A DNA stretch of 47,819 nt. It comes from Paracraurococcus lichenis. Lineage in GTDB: Bacteria; Pseudomonadota; Alphaproteobacteria; Acetobacterales; Acetobacteraceae. The position numbers and the translations under genes are program-made. Position 1 is the first letter of the stretch. Every line of letters starts with the position of its first letter. The stretch lies in assembly GCF_030657435.1 (NCBI RefSeq), contig NZ_JAUTWS010000046.1:1-47819 (forward strand), given 5' to 3'. The notes beneath the pieces are model-generated. The model ran no database searches and was not told where the DNA came from. It was given only the letters and a program-made list of their open reading frames with translations. Shown piece after piece: positions 24,455 to 32,196 of the stretch.

Positions 24455-24883
24455 ATGCGGAAGCGCAAATCATTTAACCAGAAGCGCGACATAATGTCTG
24501 CTACTCGGTTTGATGAAGTGAGAACAATGTTAGCTACATTAGCCTCAAGAGTGCGGTATGGGGGCAATCCGGAACACAAGAGGAATCCTGGAGATTTCAA
24601 CCTGAGCCCACCCGCTATTCCACGGAGGGGCAAGAGCCTTTGTGACGAGGTCGGTATTTTTAGACGGACCGAAGCCTTGTTTTTGTTGCGAAGTGGGATT
24701 AGAATGGGGCTGGTTGACGCTCGTTGGTCCGGGGAGGGGTGGCCACAACTGGTATGGGCCGTTAGCGAGGCTGGGCATCCGCTTGAAGCTCAGCGAGAGG
24801 CTGATGGAGTCTACCATGGTTACCCCATGCAGGTGGACGATCCGCTTCGTGAGGCGGTCAGTGAGCGGTGGAGGACAGGATGA
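24455..24883 (+). CDS. Conserved-looking partner of the IrrE-like gene, unknown
   Basis: This 142-residue protein (the start could also be the ATG at 24494) carries a striking segment YGGNPEHKRNPGDFNLSPP, then RRGKSLCDEVGIFRRTEAL, GLVDARWSGEGWPQLVWAVS, and near the end GVYHGYPMQVDDPLREAV. The pattern recalls a set of small uncharacterised proteins encoded beside IrrE-like proteins in many bacteria. Its conserved His, Asp, Cys and Tyr residues could form an active site. It overlaps the next gene by ATGA, so the two are translationally coupled. Base composition is AT-richer than the backbone. Function is unknown; a toxin, a nuclease or a defence subunit are all guesses. Confidence 0.75.
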   Translation: MRKRKSFNQKRDIMSATRFDEVRTMLATLASRVRYGGNPEHKRNPGDFNLSPPAIPRRGKSLCDEVGIFRRTEALFLLRSGIRMGLVDARWSGEGWPQLVWAVSEAGHPLEAQREADGVYHGYPMQVDDPLREAVSERWRTG

Positions 24884-26166
24884 GGGACGGCCTGACGATT
24901 TTTGCGGACTGGGCCGCTGCAGAAGGCGACGTTACCTCAGCGCGAATCAAAATTGATATTGCCGGGAACAATGCTTCTCGTGCAGAGAATCACTGGTCTC
25001 AATCAATAGATGATGCGCCCATCCTATCTGCTATGCCACTAGCGCTTTGGCTAGCGAGCTTCTGGTGGCGGTTACGTTGGGAAGGAAAGCCGGTGGTTGG
25101 ACACTGCTCCACCTCCTGGCGCATGGCTCATGAGGTTGCGGCAGCCGGCTACGGCTTTTTGTGGCCACGCCTTACTTTTGTTTCTGACGGGGAAATCATC
25201 CGAGCGGAGTGCTTGCCGACTGAACCTCGGTCGCGTGAGATGATCCGATACATATCTAATTTCGATATATCAATATCCGCAGAGGCGTTCGAAGCTGGAG
25301 TCGATAATTTCCTAAGTTTGGTGCTGGAGCGCACGGCTGGAAGTGCGCCCCATCTCAGAGATCTTTGGTCAGACGTTTTAGCGGAACGAGCCGACCCGGA
25401 AGCCACCAACATGCGGCGCTTGGAAGCTGCACTTGGCTTTGATCCCGAAGAAGTACCCGACGCATTAATGCAACGGCTTGTTCACCTCCAAAAAATTGCT
25501 GGCCAAGAAGCCGCAATGGAAATTGCTGCTCTTTGTTCAGGTGCAAACCCAAGCGCCGAAATCGAGAAAGTCACAACGTTTGCTGAAGATGTGCCGGGAG
25601 TCTCAGCCCATTTGGTGCGCAGTCTGCGATTTGAGCAACCTAACAAAACGATGTCCGCGCCGGATCGTGGGCGTACATTGGCTCACTCACTGCGCGCTGC
25701 CGCCGGTATAAGCCAAGATGGTCCGGTATCCGACGATAAGCTTGGTGACCTGCTTGGTTTAAGGGAAGCGCAGTTCTCTGACGAGGCTAACGCTCCGCGC
25801 CCAAGGCATCCTCTTGCTATGATGGTGTCGGACGAAAGTGGCCGAGATCGAATTATATTCCGTGGACGCTACTCCACTGGGAAACGATTCGAGGCCGCTC
25901 GACTGTTGTGTGATGGTTTGATGCAGAAAGGGGAAAGTTGGCACCCCGCCACAGCTTCTGACACGGCACGGCAAAAAATGCAGCGTGCATTTGCTGCTGA
26001 ATTTTTGGTCCCAATCGAAAGTCTTGCAGAGTACCTTGGTCGAGATTACTCGATGGACGCCATCGAAGGAGCGGCCGACTATTTTTCAGTTAGTTCCTAT
26101 ACGGTTGGGAGCCATCTGGCAAACAATGGTTTAATTAGGCGCACTCACCCCGCTGTTCCTGCGTAA
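24880..26166 (+). CDS. IrrE-like protein with degenerate zinc motif
   Basis: From the ATG at 24880 (GGAGG 5 nt upstream) the product is 428 residues. The N-terminal half is unusual and Trp-rich (PLALWLASFWWRLRWEGKP, SWRMAHEVAAAGYGFLWPRL). The C-terminal half resembles ImmA/IrrE: RQKMQRAFAAEFLVPIESLA followed by a helical DNA-binding-like end (AADYFSVSSYTVGSHLANNG). Where ImmA/IrrE proteins carry AHELxH, this one reads RFEAARLLCDGLM, so both zinc-binding histidines and the catalytic glutamate are missing. It is therefore unlikely to be a metallopeptidase of the usual kind. Coupled to the 142-residue gene by ATGA. The low-GC composition suggests acquisition as cargo. Confidence 0.82.
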   Translation: MRDGLTIFADWAAAEGDVTSARIKIDIAGNNASRAENHWSQSIDDAPILSAMPLALWLASFWWRLRWEGKPVVGHCSTSWRMAHEVAAAGYGFLWPRLTFVSDGEIIRAECLPTEPRSREMIRYISNFDISISAEAFEAGVDNFLSLVLERTAGSAPHLRDLWSDVLAERADPEATNMRRLEAALGFDPEEVPDALMQRLVHLQKIAGQEAAMEIAALCSGANPSAEIEKVTTFAEDVPGVSAHLVRSLRFEQPNKTMSAPDRGRTLAHSLRAAAGISQDGPVSDDKLGDLLGLREAQFSDEANAPRPRHPLAMMVSDESGRDRIIFRGRYSTGKRFEAARLLCDGLMQKGESWHPATASDTARQKMQRAFAAEFLVPIESLAEYLGRDYSMDAIEGAADYFSVSSYTVGSHLANNGLIRRTHPAVPA

Positions 26167-26831
26167 GCGTTATGCGCAAGCGCCTGCGCTAGCAGGGCGT
26201 CGGCCAGGGCTCGCGCGTAATCCGTGCCCTTCGTCTCCACAATCCGCGCAGCCGCGTCAGCCGGCTCGCCTAGCGACACGCGATCCGACTTCGCCACCGT
26301 GATGCCGGCAGCCCGCGCCGCAGCCGCCACGCTTGGATATTCGTGGATGCGCGCGGCAATCTCCGGCGCGTCGCGCTCGATCCTAGCCTTTAGGTAAGCG
26401 GCGCTCGTCCCGTATGCGGGCGCGCGCTGGCCGTCAGGGCGGTCTTTGCGGACCTTCGCTGCGTTGTCATTCCCAGGTTGGCCGCCGCGCTTCCCTAGCT
26501 TCACAGCGTCTGCCATCGGGATCGGCTGGTCGGCGCCGCACATTTTCAGGCCGGCCAACGCCCAATCCACCATGGCCGGATCTACGCCAAGTCCGTCCCG
26601 CAGATACGAAGCCCGCGACCCGTACCCCAGCCAGTCGCTGGTTGCCTCGGCGTCCTCCACATAGAAGACGAGAGATCGGCAATCCTGCGGGATATCGCGC
26701 TGTGTCGTAATGCGTCGCCAACTCACAAGCTCAGGCCACCACTCCCGCGGAAGGTCGCTGGCCGGCGAATCTGCACTCGGTCCCTGATTGATGGTGACTG
26801 GCAATGCGGGACTGCCGGAAGGCTTCGTCAT
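26145..26831 (-). CDS. Phage/plasmid-type hypothetical protein with HTH-like segment
   Basis: This 228-residue protein has an N-terminal domain (PREWWPELVSWRRITTQRDI, SDWLGYGSRASYLRDGLGV), then GKRGGQPGNDNAAKVRKDRP, then YGTSAAYLKARIERDAPEIA and YPSVAAAARAAGITVAKSDR. The last two parts are a familiar pairing in phage and plasmid proteins of unknown function, in which the final segment looks like a helix-turn-helix. It probably binds DNA. It is convergent with the IrrE-like gene; their ends overlap by 22 nt. High GC fits the backbone, not the cargo beside it. Confidence 0.7.
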   Translation of the reverse strand: MTKPSGSPALPVTINQGPSADSPASDLPREWWPELVSWRRITTQRDIPQDCRSLVFYVEDAEATSDWLGYGSRASYLRDGLGVDPAMVDWALAGLKMCGADQPIPMADAVKLGKRGGQPGNDNAAKVRKDRPDGQRAPAYGTSAAYLKARIERDAPEIAARIHEYPSVAAAARAAGITVAKSDRVSLGEPADAAARIVETKGTDYARALADALLAQALAHNAYAGTAG

Positions 26832-26885
26832 ATCGACTCAGTATCACTGAACGGACATGATGGCAATAAGGTTCGGCAGCACCTA

Positions 26886-27113
26886 TTATCGCCCGACCTC
26901 CACTTCCGGCCTCCGCGCCCCGCACCTTGAGCACCGCAGCCGCCGCACAAGCTCCCAGACCCGCTGATGGCCGCTCATGCCAGCGCGCCATGCCAGCAGC
27001 CCGATGACGCCGCTCGCTCTGTGTCCGCACTGGCAGCGGATGTGCAGCGTCTCGTGCTGTCGAAACCACAGCGGATCCACCGGCTTCGGGCTGCCATCCA
27101 GGTGCCGCGACAT
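26886..27113 (-). CDS. Small zinc-ribbon protein
   Basis: From the ATG at 27113 the product is 75 residues, with two CxxC-type pairs: HIRCQCGHRASG and RLRCSRCGARRPEVEV. The N-terminus MSRHLDGSPKPVDPLWFR is a recurring form of such proteins in GC-rich alphaproteobacteria. It probably binds one zinc ion; a nucleic-acid-binding or adaptor role is inference. The frame is open to 27134, but the internal start fits better. Confidence 0.7.
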   Translation of the reverse strand: MSRHLDGSPKPVDPLWFRQHETLHIRCQCGHRASGVIGLLAWRAGMSGHQRVWELVRRLRCSRCGARRPEVEVGR

Positions 27114-27183
27114 GCGTGAACAAAGATGGAACACTCCGGGCGGTTTCGCCTAGACTTCGGGCCGTCCCGAAGGGCGAATCGCC

Positions 27184-27375
27184 ATGAGCACGGACCTGGA
27201 TCGCGTGGCTGTCGAGGCTGAGGCTGACCGGCTCAGCGGCGTCTATCTGCATGTCATGCTGATCGCCCGGGCCCAGCGCCTCGACCTGCTGCAAGCCGGC
27301 CACGAGGCGGTGGCGAAGGGCGTCATCAGCGCGGCGGATTGGGAGATCGTCCGCGAGGCGCTCGTCGGCCGATGA
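27184..27375 (+). CDS. Small helical hypothetical protein
   Basis: A 63-residue, acidic, helical protein (VAVEAEADRLSGVYLHVMLI, AQRLDLLQAGHEAVAKGVIS). It is divergent from the zinc-ribbon gene, with 70 nt between the starts. Codon usage agrees with the backbone. Family not recognised. Confidence 0.55.
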   Translation: MSTDLDRVAVEAEADRLSGVYLHVMLIARAQRLDLLQAGHEAVAKGVISAADWEIVREALVGR

Positions 27376-27488
27376 GCTAAATATATACCAAAGGTTGATA
27401 ATTGTCGGTAGGAAGTTGTATCTTGAACCCGGTTTGTGAGATCCAGCCATTTCGGCCGGGTCGGGTGCCAGGCAGACGGGCAGCAACG

Positions 27489-27998
27489 ATGGTGCGAGGA
27501 TTCACGGTTCTCGGTTTCCTGAGCTTGGCAGCGTGTGCGCAGCCCTTAATGACGCCGATGAATAACCATTACAGATTGTCGAACGGCTCCACGACTACGG
27601 ATCTAGCTGTGTGGGAGCGGGACAACGCGGAGGCAACTGCGCGATTTAAACGCCAGACTGCTCCAGTTTCATCGCCTAGTATCCCCGCGAAAGCGGCAAC
27701 CAAACCTCATACCGTCGTCGTGTCGCCGCAGAAAATGGCAGTTTACCAAAGTGCCGTCGCGGACACTCTCCGAGACCCTGAGAGCACCCGCTTTCGCGCT
27801 GTTCGCGTCGTCAGGGAAGCGGATGGCACGGATGCGCTATGCGGCGAGCTTAATGGCAAAAACGCCTATGGCGGCTACGTCGGCTATGAGCCGTTTTACG
27901 CACCGCTGGTATCGGTCGGGAACAAGGCGGTTGCCGTCTTGTGGTCGTCGTCCAAGGTTGGGCTAGAGACTGTCCTGGAAAAATGCGGCCGGAGCTAA
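27489..27998 (+). CDS. Lipoprotein with a GxxNxKNxxGGYxG domain
   Basis: From the ATG at 27489 the product is 169 residues with a lipoprotein signal (MVRGFTVLGFLSLAACAQP, lipobox LAAC). The C-terminal domain reads VADTLRDPESTRFRAVRVVR and CGELNGKNAYGGYVGYEPF, a pattern seen in many small exported proteins of mobile elements and prophages, with two cysteines (LCGELN and EKCGRS) that probably form a disulfide. The longer frame to 27402 would bury the signal peptide. It could be a surface exclusion or envelope protein, but nothing proves this. Confidence 0.75.
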   Translation: MVRGFTVLGFLSLAACAQPLMTPMNNHYRLSNGSTTTDLAVWERDNAEATARFKRQTAPVSSPSIPAKAATKPHTVVVSPQKMAVYQSAVADTLRDPESTRFRAVRVVREADGTDALCGELNGKNAYGGYVGYEPFYAPLVSVGNKAVAVLWSSSKVGLETVLEKCGRS

Positions 27999-28241
27999 CG
28001 CGACTGGCGACCGGAGGGGCCGTGCGGCGTGGGCTTTCCGGACTTTGTGTAGCAGCGTCGCCGACTGCCCCTTCGCATCTGCTGTAGGCCGAGAGGCATG
28101 GCGTTTTGGATGCAACAGGAGGCGGTGCGGCCCGCTCAGAAGCCGAGACAATTCGTGCCGTAAGAGATAAAGCGGTAACAGATTATCAGCAATTGAGCGG
28201 GACTATTTTAGTTACCTTGCTGCCTATCATCGGAGGTTTTT

Positions 28242-28460
28242 ATGGCGAGGAGCACGCGTGATTGGATCTCTAAAACTGATGCACTCTCCATTGCGACGCA
28301 AGCGATGCACTCGTCTCGCGCTGTCAACGCGCTGGTATTGGTGCGCGAGGCTTTGCAAAAGCGCGGCCTGATCTATTCAGACAATGCTCTAAGCATGGAG
28401 AGGGCTGAGTATATGGCTGACGATATAGTTCATTTCGCGCGGCCTATCGGTTACCGTTGA
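28242..28460 (+). CDS. Small hypothetical protein
   Basis: This 72-residue protein starts 7 nt after a good GGAGG. It is helical (SIATQAMHSSRAVNALVLVR, EALQKRGLIYSDNALSMERA). It is followed by a hairpin, GACGCCGC (28482-28489) with GCGGCGTC (28501-28508), that may terminate transcription. Family not recognised. Confidence 0.6.
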   Translation: MARSTRDWISKTDALSIATQAMHSSRAVNALVLVREALQKRGLIYSDNALSMERAEYMADDIVHFARPIGYR

Positions 28461-28481
28461 ATGGCAGAAGGCCTAAGCGTT

Positions 28482-28508
28482 GACGCCGCCGCCAGCCGGT
28501 GCGGCGTC
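28482..28508 (+). terminator. Hairpin after the 72-residue gene
   Basis: GACGCCGC at 28482-28489 pairs with GCGGCGTC at 28501-28508 across an 11-nt loop, 22 nt after the stop. No T-run follows. Confidence 0.4.
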
Positions 28509-28539
28509 CAGTTAGGGCGTAGTGCCGCGTTATGGGCAG

Positions 28540-28914
28540 TCAGCGGCCGGTAGTCTCCTCGTCGTCCTCATCCATCTCGATCTCGCGCGCCATCGCGCCG
28601 AGGAAAAGCTCGGCCAGGACGTCAGCGAGGTCTAGCCGGATCTCAGCAGGCTCGGTCATGTTGGCATCATCCATGTCGCTGAGGCCGCCCCGTGTCTTCC
28701 CCACGCGGGACGGCTTGCTCGCAACCGGAGAAGGTGCTCCCCCCTCCAATCGGGTAGGCGAACGCGCCGCCACTAACGCGGTTTGAGGGGCAGCGGGAAG
28801 GTGGTTAGCCTTCGGTGGGGAAGCCGGAAGAGGCTCGGTTTGCGATGCACGGCTATGGTCGGGTGAAAACGCGGGCAGTGAGCCAAGGCCATTTATTTGG
28901 TTTAGGGAGGCCAC
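28540..28914 (-). CDS. Possible small acidic protein
   Basis: An open frame of up to 124 codons (GTG at 28914). Only the C-terminal 44 residues look protein-like: MDDANMTEPAEIRLDLADVL then AELFLGAMAREIEMDEDDEE, an acidic helix starting at 28674. The Pro/Ser-rich upstream part may be non-coding. Coding status uncertain; no family recognised. Confidence 0.35.
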   Translation of the reverse strand: MASLNQINGLGSLPAFSPDHSRASQTEPLPASPPKANHLPAAPQTALVAARSPTRLEGGAPSPVASKPSRVGKTRGGLSDMDDANMTEPAEIRLDLADVLAELFLGAMAREIEMDEDDEETTGR

Positions 28915-28918
28915 TCAT

Positions 28919-29446
28919 ATGGAATTACCTGATCCTATTTACCTATACACGCTGGCAACAGTTGCAATGACCTATGCGGCGCTTAGCATGATTTTTGTAT
29001 TTTTCAGGCAAATACGAGGTGGAGTGCTAACTATTTTCGAGGTTTTTATCGCTAGAAATTTTTTACACCTATCGTTTATAGTAGTCACCGGATCTTTGCT
29101 ACCACCTCTGCTTGCACATCTTGCTTTGCCACCTTGGCTGATCTGGCGTTTAGCAAGTGCTATCACCGCTGGATTTGTAATTGAACATGTAATTACGACG
29201 CCTATTCGAAGGCGCAAAATCACCAATGTGAAAAATCCACCTGCAATCATAATAGCGTCAGTGGTTCTTTGGATATCCGCGTTATCACTAACACTCAACA
29301 TTGTTGGAATGCCAAATGTACCAAGCAGTGGTTTGTTTTCTCTCGGAGTAACGCTCCCATTGTTTGTAGCGATCTGGCAACTTCTTCGTCGAGTTAACAC
29401 CTTGCTTTCACACCCTGAAGACGATTTTGATCCGAAACAGGCCTAG
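28919..29446 (+). CDS. Polytopic membrane protein, unknown
   Basis: This 175-residue protein begins after GGGAGG and has about five membrane segments (LYTLATVAMTYAALSMIFVF, FLHLSFIVVTGSLLPPLLAH, RLASAITAGFVIEHVITTP, AIIIASVVLWISALSLTLNI, LGVTLPLFVAIWQLLRRV) and an acidic tail. It is clearly AT-richer than the plasmid backbone, which suggests recent transfer. It is single and flanked by opposing genes. It could be an immunity or envelope protein; no family recognised. Confidence 0.75.
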   Translation: MELPDPIYLYTLATVAMTYAALSMIFVFFRQIRGGVLTIFEVFIARNFLHLSFIVVTGSLLPPLLAHLALPPWLIWRLASAITAGFVIEHVITTPIRRRKITNVKNPPAIIIASVVLWISALSLTLNIVGMPNVPSSGLFSLGVTLPLFVAIWQLLRRVNTLLSHPEDDFDPKQA

Positions 29447-29562
29447 CAGATCCTGCGGCCCGCCCATCCGGACCAACAGCACGGTCAGTACAGCGCCTCC
29501 CCGGCTCGCGCATCGCGCTGCACTCGCCACAGTGTAGGCAGTGGGCGAGACGGGGCCTGAAG

Positions 29563-29820
29563 TCAGACGGACAGCCCGAGCCGTGCAGCGGCGGCCTGAA
29601 GCGCCGCCACATCGCCTTCGCGCCACTGGCGGCGGGTCAGCAAGCCGTTCGCTTCGGCTGCCGGCATCCCGAGTGCCTCGCCGATCGCGGCCAGCGTGGT
29701 GATGCCGCGGTCATCCAGCGCCTGGCCAATCGCCATCCGGAGGCGAATGCAGGCGACGCGGTCATTGAACCGACGCTGGCGGTCGGAGGAGGCGAGCTTG
29801 GTTTTGGATTGGCTTGTCAT
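29563..29820 (-). CDS. Small HTH-like protein
   Basis: This 85-residue protein reads RQRRFNDRVACIRLRMAIGQ, then LAAIGEALGMPAAEANGLL and RRQWREGDVAALQAAAARLG. The middle looks like a helix-turn-helix and the tail like the end of short plasmid regulators. It follows the next gene upstream by 4 nt and belongs to a three-gene minus-strand set (30372 down to 29563). A regulatory role is inference. Confidence 0.72.
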   Translation of the reverse strand: MTSQSKTKLASSDRQRRFNDRVACIRLRMAIGQALDDRGITTLAAIGEALGMPAAEANGLLTRRQWREGDVAALQAAAARLGLSV

Positions 29821-29824
29821 AATC

Positions 29825-30079
29825 TCAATCTTCCTCAGCGGCTTGGCCGTGCCGTTTGCGCCCTTCGTAGGAGACCTGAGGCGTCCATCCCTTCGGTAGC
29901 GGATGGGCCAGCAGTGACTTTGCAGCGTGCTCCAGCCAGCGTTCGACGTTGTCCGGCATCCTCGTCGGATCGGCGCGCCAGCGGCGCACTGTGGTCCAGT
30001 GCTCGCCCAACACGACGGCCAGCGTGCGCTCTCCCCAGTGCAGCGCGCCGAGCAACTCCTCGAACCGGTCCTGCGTCAT
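29825..30079 (-). CDS. Small HTH regulator
   Basis: This 84-residue protein has a clear DNA-binding pattern: FEELLGALHWGERTLAVVLG, EHWTTVRRWRADPTRMPDNV, ERWLEHAAKSLLAHPLPKGW. This is like short Cro/YdaS-type regulators in which RTLAxxLGxxxxTVRRW forms the helix-turn-helix. It overlaps the gene upstream by 4 nt (ATGA). Probably controls a nearby plasmid or phage promoter. Confidence 0.75.
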   Translation of the reverse strand: MTQDRFEELLGALHWGERTLAVVLGEHWTTVRRWRADPTRMPDNVERWLEHAAKSLLAHPLPKGWTPQVSYEGRKRHGQAAEED

Positions 30080-30372
30080 CGGCCACCTTCGGCGAGAAGT
30101 CGCTGCGCCTCATTGACCAGGTGGCGGTCGGCCGCGCTGGCGACCAGGCCGGCAGCAGAGAATGCCTTGAAGGCAGCGACGGCTTCGGATGCGGTGGCGT
30201 GCAGGCGCTGCTCGATGCGACGCCCCTGTGCCATCCAGAAGCGGTCGACCTCGGCAGCCGGTTGCCCCTTCAGCCCGCGATGAGCGGTCAGCAGCATGCC
30301 CTGAGCCTTTTGGAAGGCCTCCAGGGCTCGTTGCAGCCGGCCGGGGACCTTGGGCTCGACTGAGGTGGTCAT
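30076..30372 (-). CDS. Helical hypothetical protein, first gene of the three-gene set
   Basis: This 98-residue, basic, helical protein (GRLQRALEAFQKAQGMLLTA, RRIEQRLHATASEAVAAFKA) overlaps the HTH gene downstream. It lies 16 nt after the XRE gene stop on the same strand, so all four genes from 30637 to 29563 may form one operon. No family recognised. Confidence 0.65.
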   Translation of the reverse strand: MTTSVEPKVPGRLQRALEAFQKAQGMLLTAHRGLKGQPAAEVDRFWMAQGRRIEQRLHATASEAVAAFKAFSAAGLVASAADRHLVNEAQRLLAEGGR

Positions 30373-30388
30373 GGGGTGGGGTGCTCTT

Positions 30389-30637
30389 TCATGTGGGGTG
30401 CCCTTCCCCGCTCAGTTTCCTGGGTCGAACGCCGCCGTCTGGCAGGAACACCGCTCCTGCGTCCTCCAGGGCGCGCCGTAGGGCCGCGAGGTTGGCGCGG
30501 GTCATGGTCGGCTCGCCGTCCACTTTCTCCGCGCGAATGATAGTCGCCACGCTCACGCCCGAGGCGGTGGCGAGGTCCTGGAGCGTGAGCCGCAGGAGAG
30601 CCCGCGCCGCTCTGATCTGACTTCCCATGATTGTCAT
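30389..30637 (-). CDS. XRE-family regulator
   Basis: An 82-residue protein from the ATG at 30637 (30628 is an alternative). The helix-turn-helix is GSQIRAARALLRLTLQDLAT followed by ASGVSVATIIRAEKVDGEPT, the usual XRE pattern. The C-terminal part (LAALRRALEDAGAVFLPDGG) has the GxxFLxxGG tail of short repressors. A near-perfect 16-bp inverted repeat begins just outside its start (30638-30684), which fits self-repression and control of the divergent gene set. Confidence 0.85.
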   Translation of the reverse strand: MTIMGSQIRAARALLRLTLQDLATASGVSVATIIRAEKVDGEPTMTRANLAALRRALEDAGAVFLPDGGVRPRKLSGEGHPT

Positions 30638-30684
30638 ACTATCACATGCAAACTGAGCTTGCATCCCTGTTTGCAGATGATAGT
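30638..30684. promoter_or_regulatory. Inverted-repeat operator next to the XRE gene
   Basis: ACTATCACATGCAAAC (30638-30653) and GTTTGCAGATGATAGT (30669-30684) are complementary at 14 of 16 positions across a 15-bp spacer. An inner pair TGCAA/TTGCA lies at 30647-30651 and 30659-30663. The position between divergent genes is that expected for a repressor operator. Confidence 0.6.
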
Positions 30685-30786
30685 CTGGTTGTCACCGAGG
30701 GGCCAGCCCCCAAGGCGGGCCAAGCGGGAGGGGTCGGATCCTCCCGCGAGACCCTGGCCACAACCCGAACCTTGGGAATTCGGACT

Positions 30787-31152
30787 ATGGTTGCCTTCAG
30801 CTTAGACCAATCAGCCCGGTCGCGCCTCACCGCCATGCGCGGCGTCACCGTCATCGCCCACCCCTCCCCTCGCAACCCGGCGACGCTGGCGATGATCATC
30901 GCCGGCGTGCGCTGCATCGACGTGCGGCACGACGGTGACGCCTTCCGCGCTACTGTCCACATGCGGGATGGCGAGTGGCTGCCCCTGGCCGACGGCGTGG
31001 CCGAGGACGCGGCCTTCTCGGCCGTCCTCAGCTTCGTGTCGCTGGTGGCCGGCATCCCCCAGCACTACGCGCTGGAGCACGACGCGGCCGAGCGCGCCGC
31101 CGCGGCGGAGGTCTTCGCCTCCTTCGCCTTCCCCGTCCCGATGGCAGCGTGA
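30787..31152 (+). CDS. Hypothetical protein, first of the plus-strand run
   Basis: From the ATG at 30787 the product is 121 residues (the frame opens at 30631, where a start would overlap the operator). It has MRGVTVIAHPSPRNPATLAM and VHMRDGEWLPLADGVAEDAA, and a helical Ala-rich end. It heads a long series of closely spaced plus-strand genes running to 36.4 kb. No family recognised. Confidence 0.55.
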   Translation: MVAFSLDQSARSRLTAMRGVTVIAHPSPRNPATLAMIIAGVRCIDVRHDGDAFRATVHMRDGEWLPLADGVAEDAAFSAVLSFVSLVAGIPQHYALEHDAAERAAAAEVFASFAFPVPMAA

Positions 31153-31166
31153 GGGAGGACGGAGCC

Positions 31167-31430
31167 ATGTGCACGATGCAGCATCTCGCCGCCCTGTCTC
31201 GGGCCCACGTCCCTGCCGCGATCGCCGGCCTCGACCTCCAGACCGAGCAGGGCTGCACCGCGGCCCGCCTGCGGCTCGCCACCAGCTTTGCCTGCGCCAT
31301 GACGACCGAGGCGCTGCTGTGCACCTGCCGCGTCCTCGGCATGCAGCACGTCGCGCAGGGGCACCAGGCCGCCCACGCGCTGGCGGTGGTTGCCATCCCC
31401 TCTCCCGTCAGCAGGGAGGAGATGCACTGA
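31167..31430 (+). CDS. Small hypothetical protein
   Basis: This 87-residue protein starts after GGGAGG and GGAG. It is helical with several Cys (SFACAMTTEALLCTCRVLGM). Its stop overlaps the ATG of the next gene (TGATG). Family not recognised; the coding call rests on RBS and overlaps. Confidence 0.55.
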   Translation: MCTMQHLAALSRAHVPAAIAGLDLQTEQGCTAARLRLATSFACAMTTEALLCTCRVLGMQHVAQGHQAAHALAVVAIPSPVSREEMH

Positions 31431-31897
31431 TGCGCACCTCTCCCTTCGTGCTCGACACGATCTCCGAAGTCCTTGGCACCGTCGTGGCTCGGAACGGCGC
31501 CGTTCGGGATAGTGGCGAGTGCTGGCTCAACAGCCACGAGGTCGTCCATGACGGCCTGGGCAACGGCTTCACGGTCCGAGCGGCGCTGCACCCCGGCGAG
31601 GCGCGTGACGCGGCGCGGGACCTCCTGGACGGGCTGGCGGCGCATGGGCTCGCTGTCCATCGCCAGATCCCCCGGGGCGGCAACAGCCTCTCCGCTCGCC
31701 TCCTGCGGCTGGTCGACGAGCTTGGCGATGCGGCCGGTGACGCCGACCAGGTGGTGCGCATCGCCGACGCATTGTCCGCCCTGGCCGTCGAAGCCCAACA
31801 CCGAGACGATGCCGTGGTGCCAGCGCACCTTCGCCAGCAGGTGCGGGACATTCCGGCGAGCGTCGCGCGGTTGGCAGAGCACAGGAGGCGGGCGTGA
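31430..31897 (+). CDS. Hypothetical protein
   Basis: This 155-residue protein starts with MRTSPFVLDTISEVLGTVVA, followed by a segment like a small alpha/beta domain (GFTVRAALHPGEARDAARDL) and helices rich in Asp/Ala (DAAGDADQVVRIADALSALA). It overlaps both neighbours. Family not recognised. Confidence 0.55.
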   Translation: MRTSPFVLDTISEVLGTVVARNGAVRDSGECWLNSHEVVHDGLGNGFTVRAALHPGEARDAARDLLDGLAAHGLAVHRQIPRGGNSLSARLLRLVDELGDAAGDADQVVRIADALSALAVEAQHRDDAVVPAHLRQQVRDIPASVARLAEHRRRA

Positions 31898-32196
31898 GCG
31901 CCCCCTCGCCTTCCGTGTGGGTGATCGCGGACCGCAGCGGCTGGCAGTTCGATGCCGGCAGCCGGGCCGACTGGCTCGCTGAATGGCGCCGGCGCGTGGC
32001 CGAGATCGAGCGCGCTGACCGGCCGGTGCCAGCCCGACGCGCGAGCTTAGAAACTACGCTCGTGGCGAACGCCGACGCGTTCCAGGCGCTGGCTAAGCAC
32101 GGCGCGATGGATGCCGCGCTGGAGGTCACCGGCATGATTGCGGCTGCTGATGGACGGCTGTCGCGAATGGACACCAAAATGGAGTTTGCAGCATGA
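31894..32196 (+). CDS. Small hypothetical protein
   Basis: This 100-residue protein has a GTG start overlapping the upstream stop (GTGA). It reads VWVIADRSGWQFDAGSRADW and LAEWRRRVAEIERADRPVP, then a helical end. Its stop overlaps the next ATG. Family not recognised. Confidence 0.55.
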   Translation: MSAPSPSVWVIADRSGWQFDAGSRADWLAEWRRRVAEIERADRPVPARRASLETTLVANADAFQALAKHGAMDAALEVTGMIAAADGRLSRMDTKMEFAA

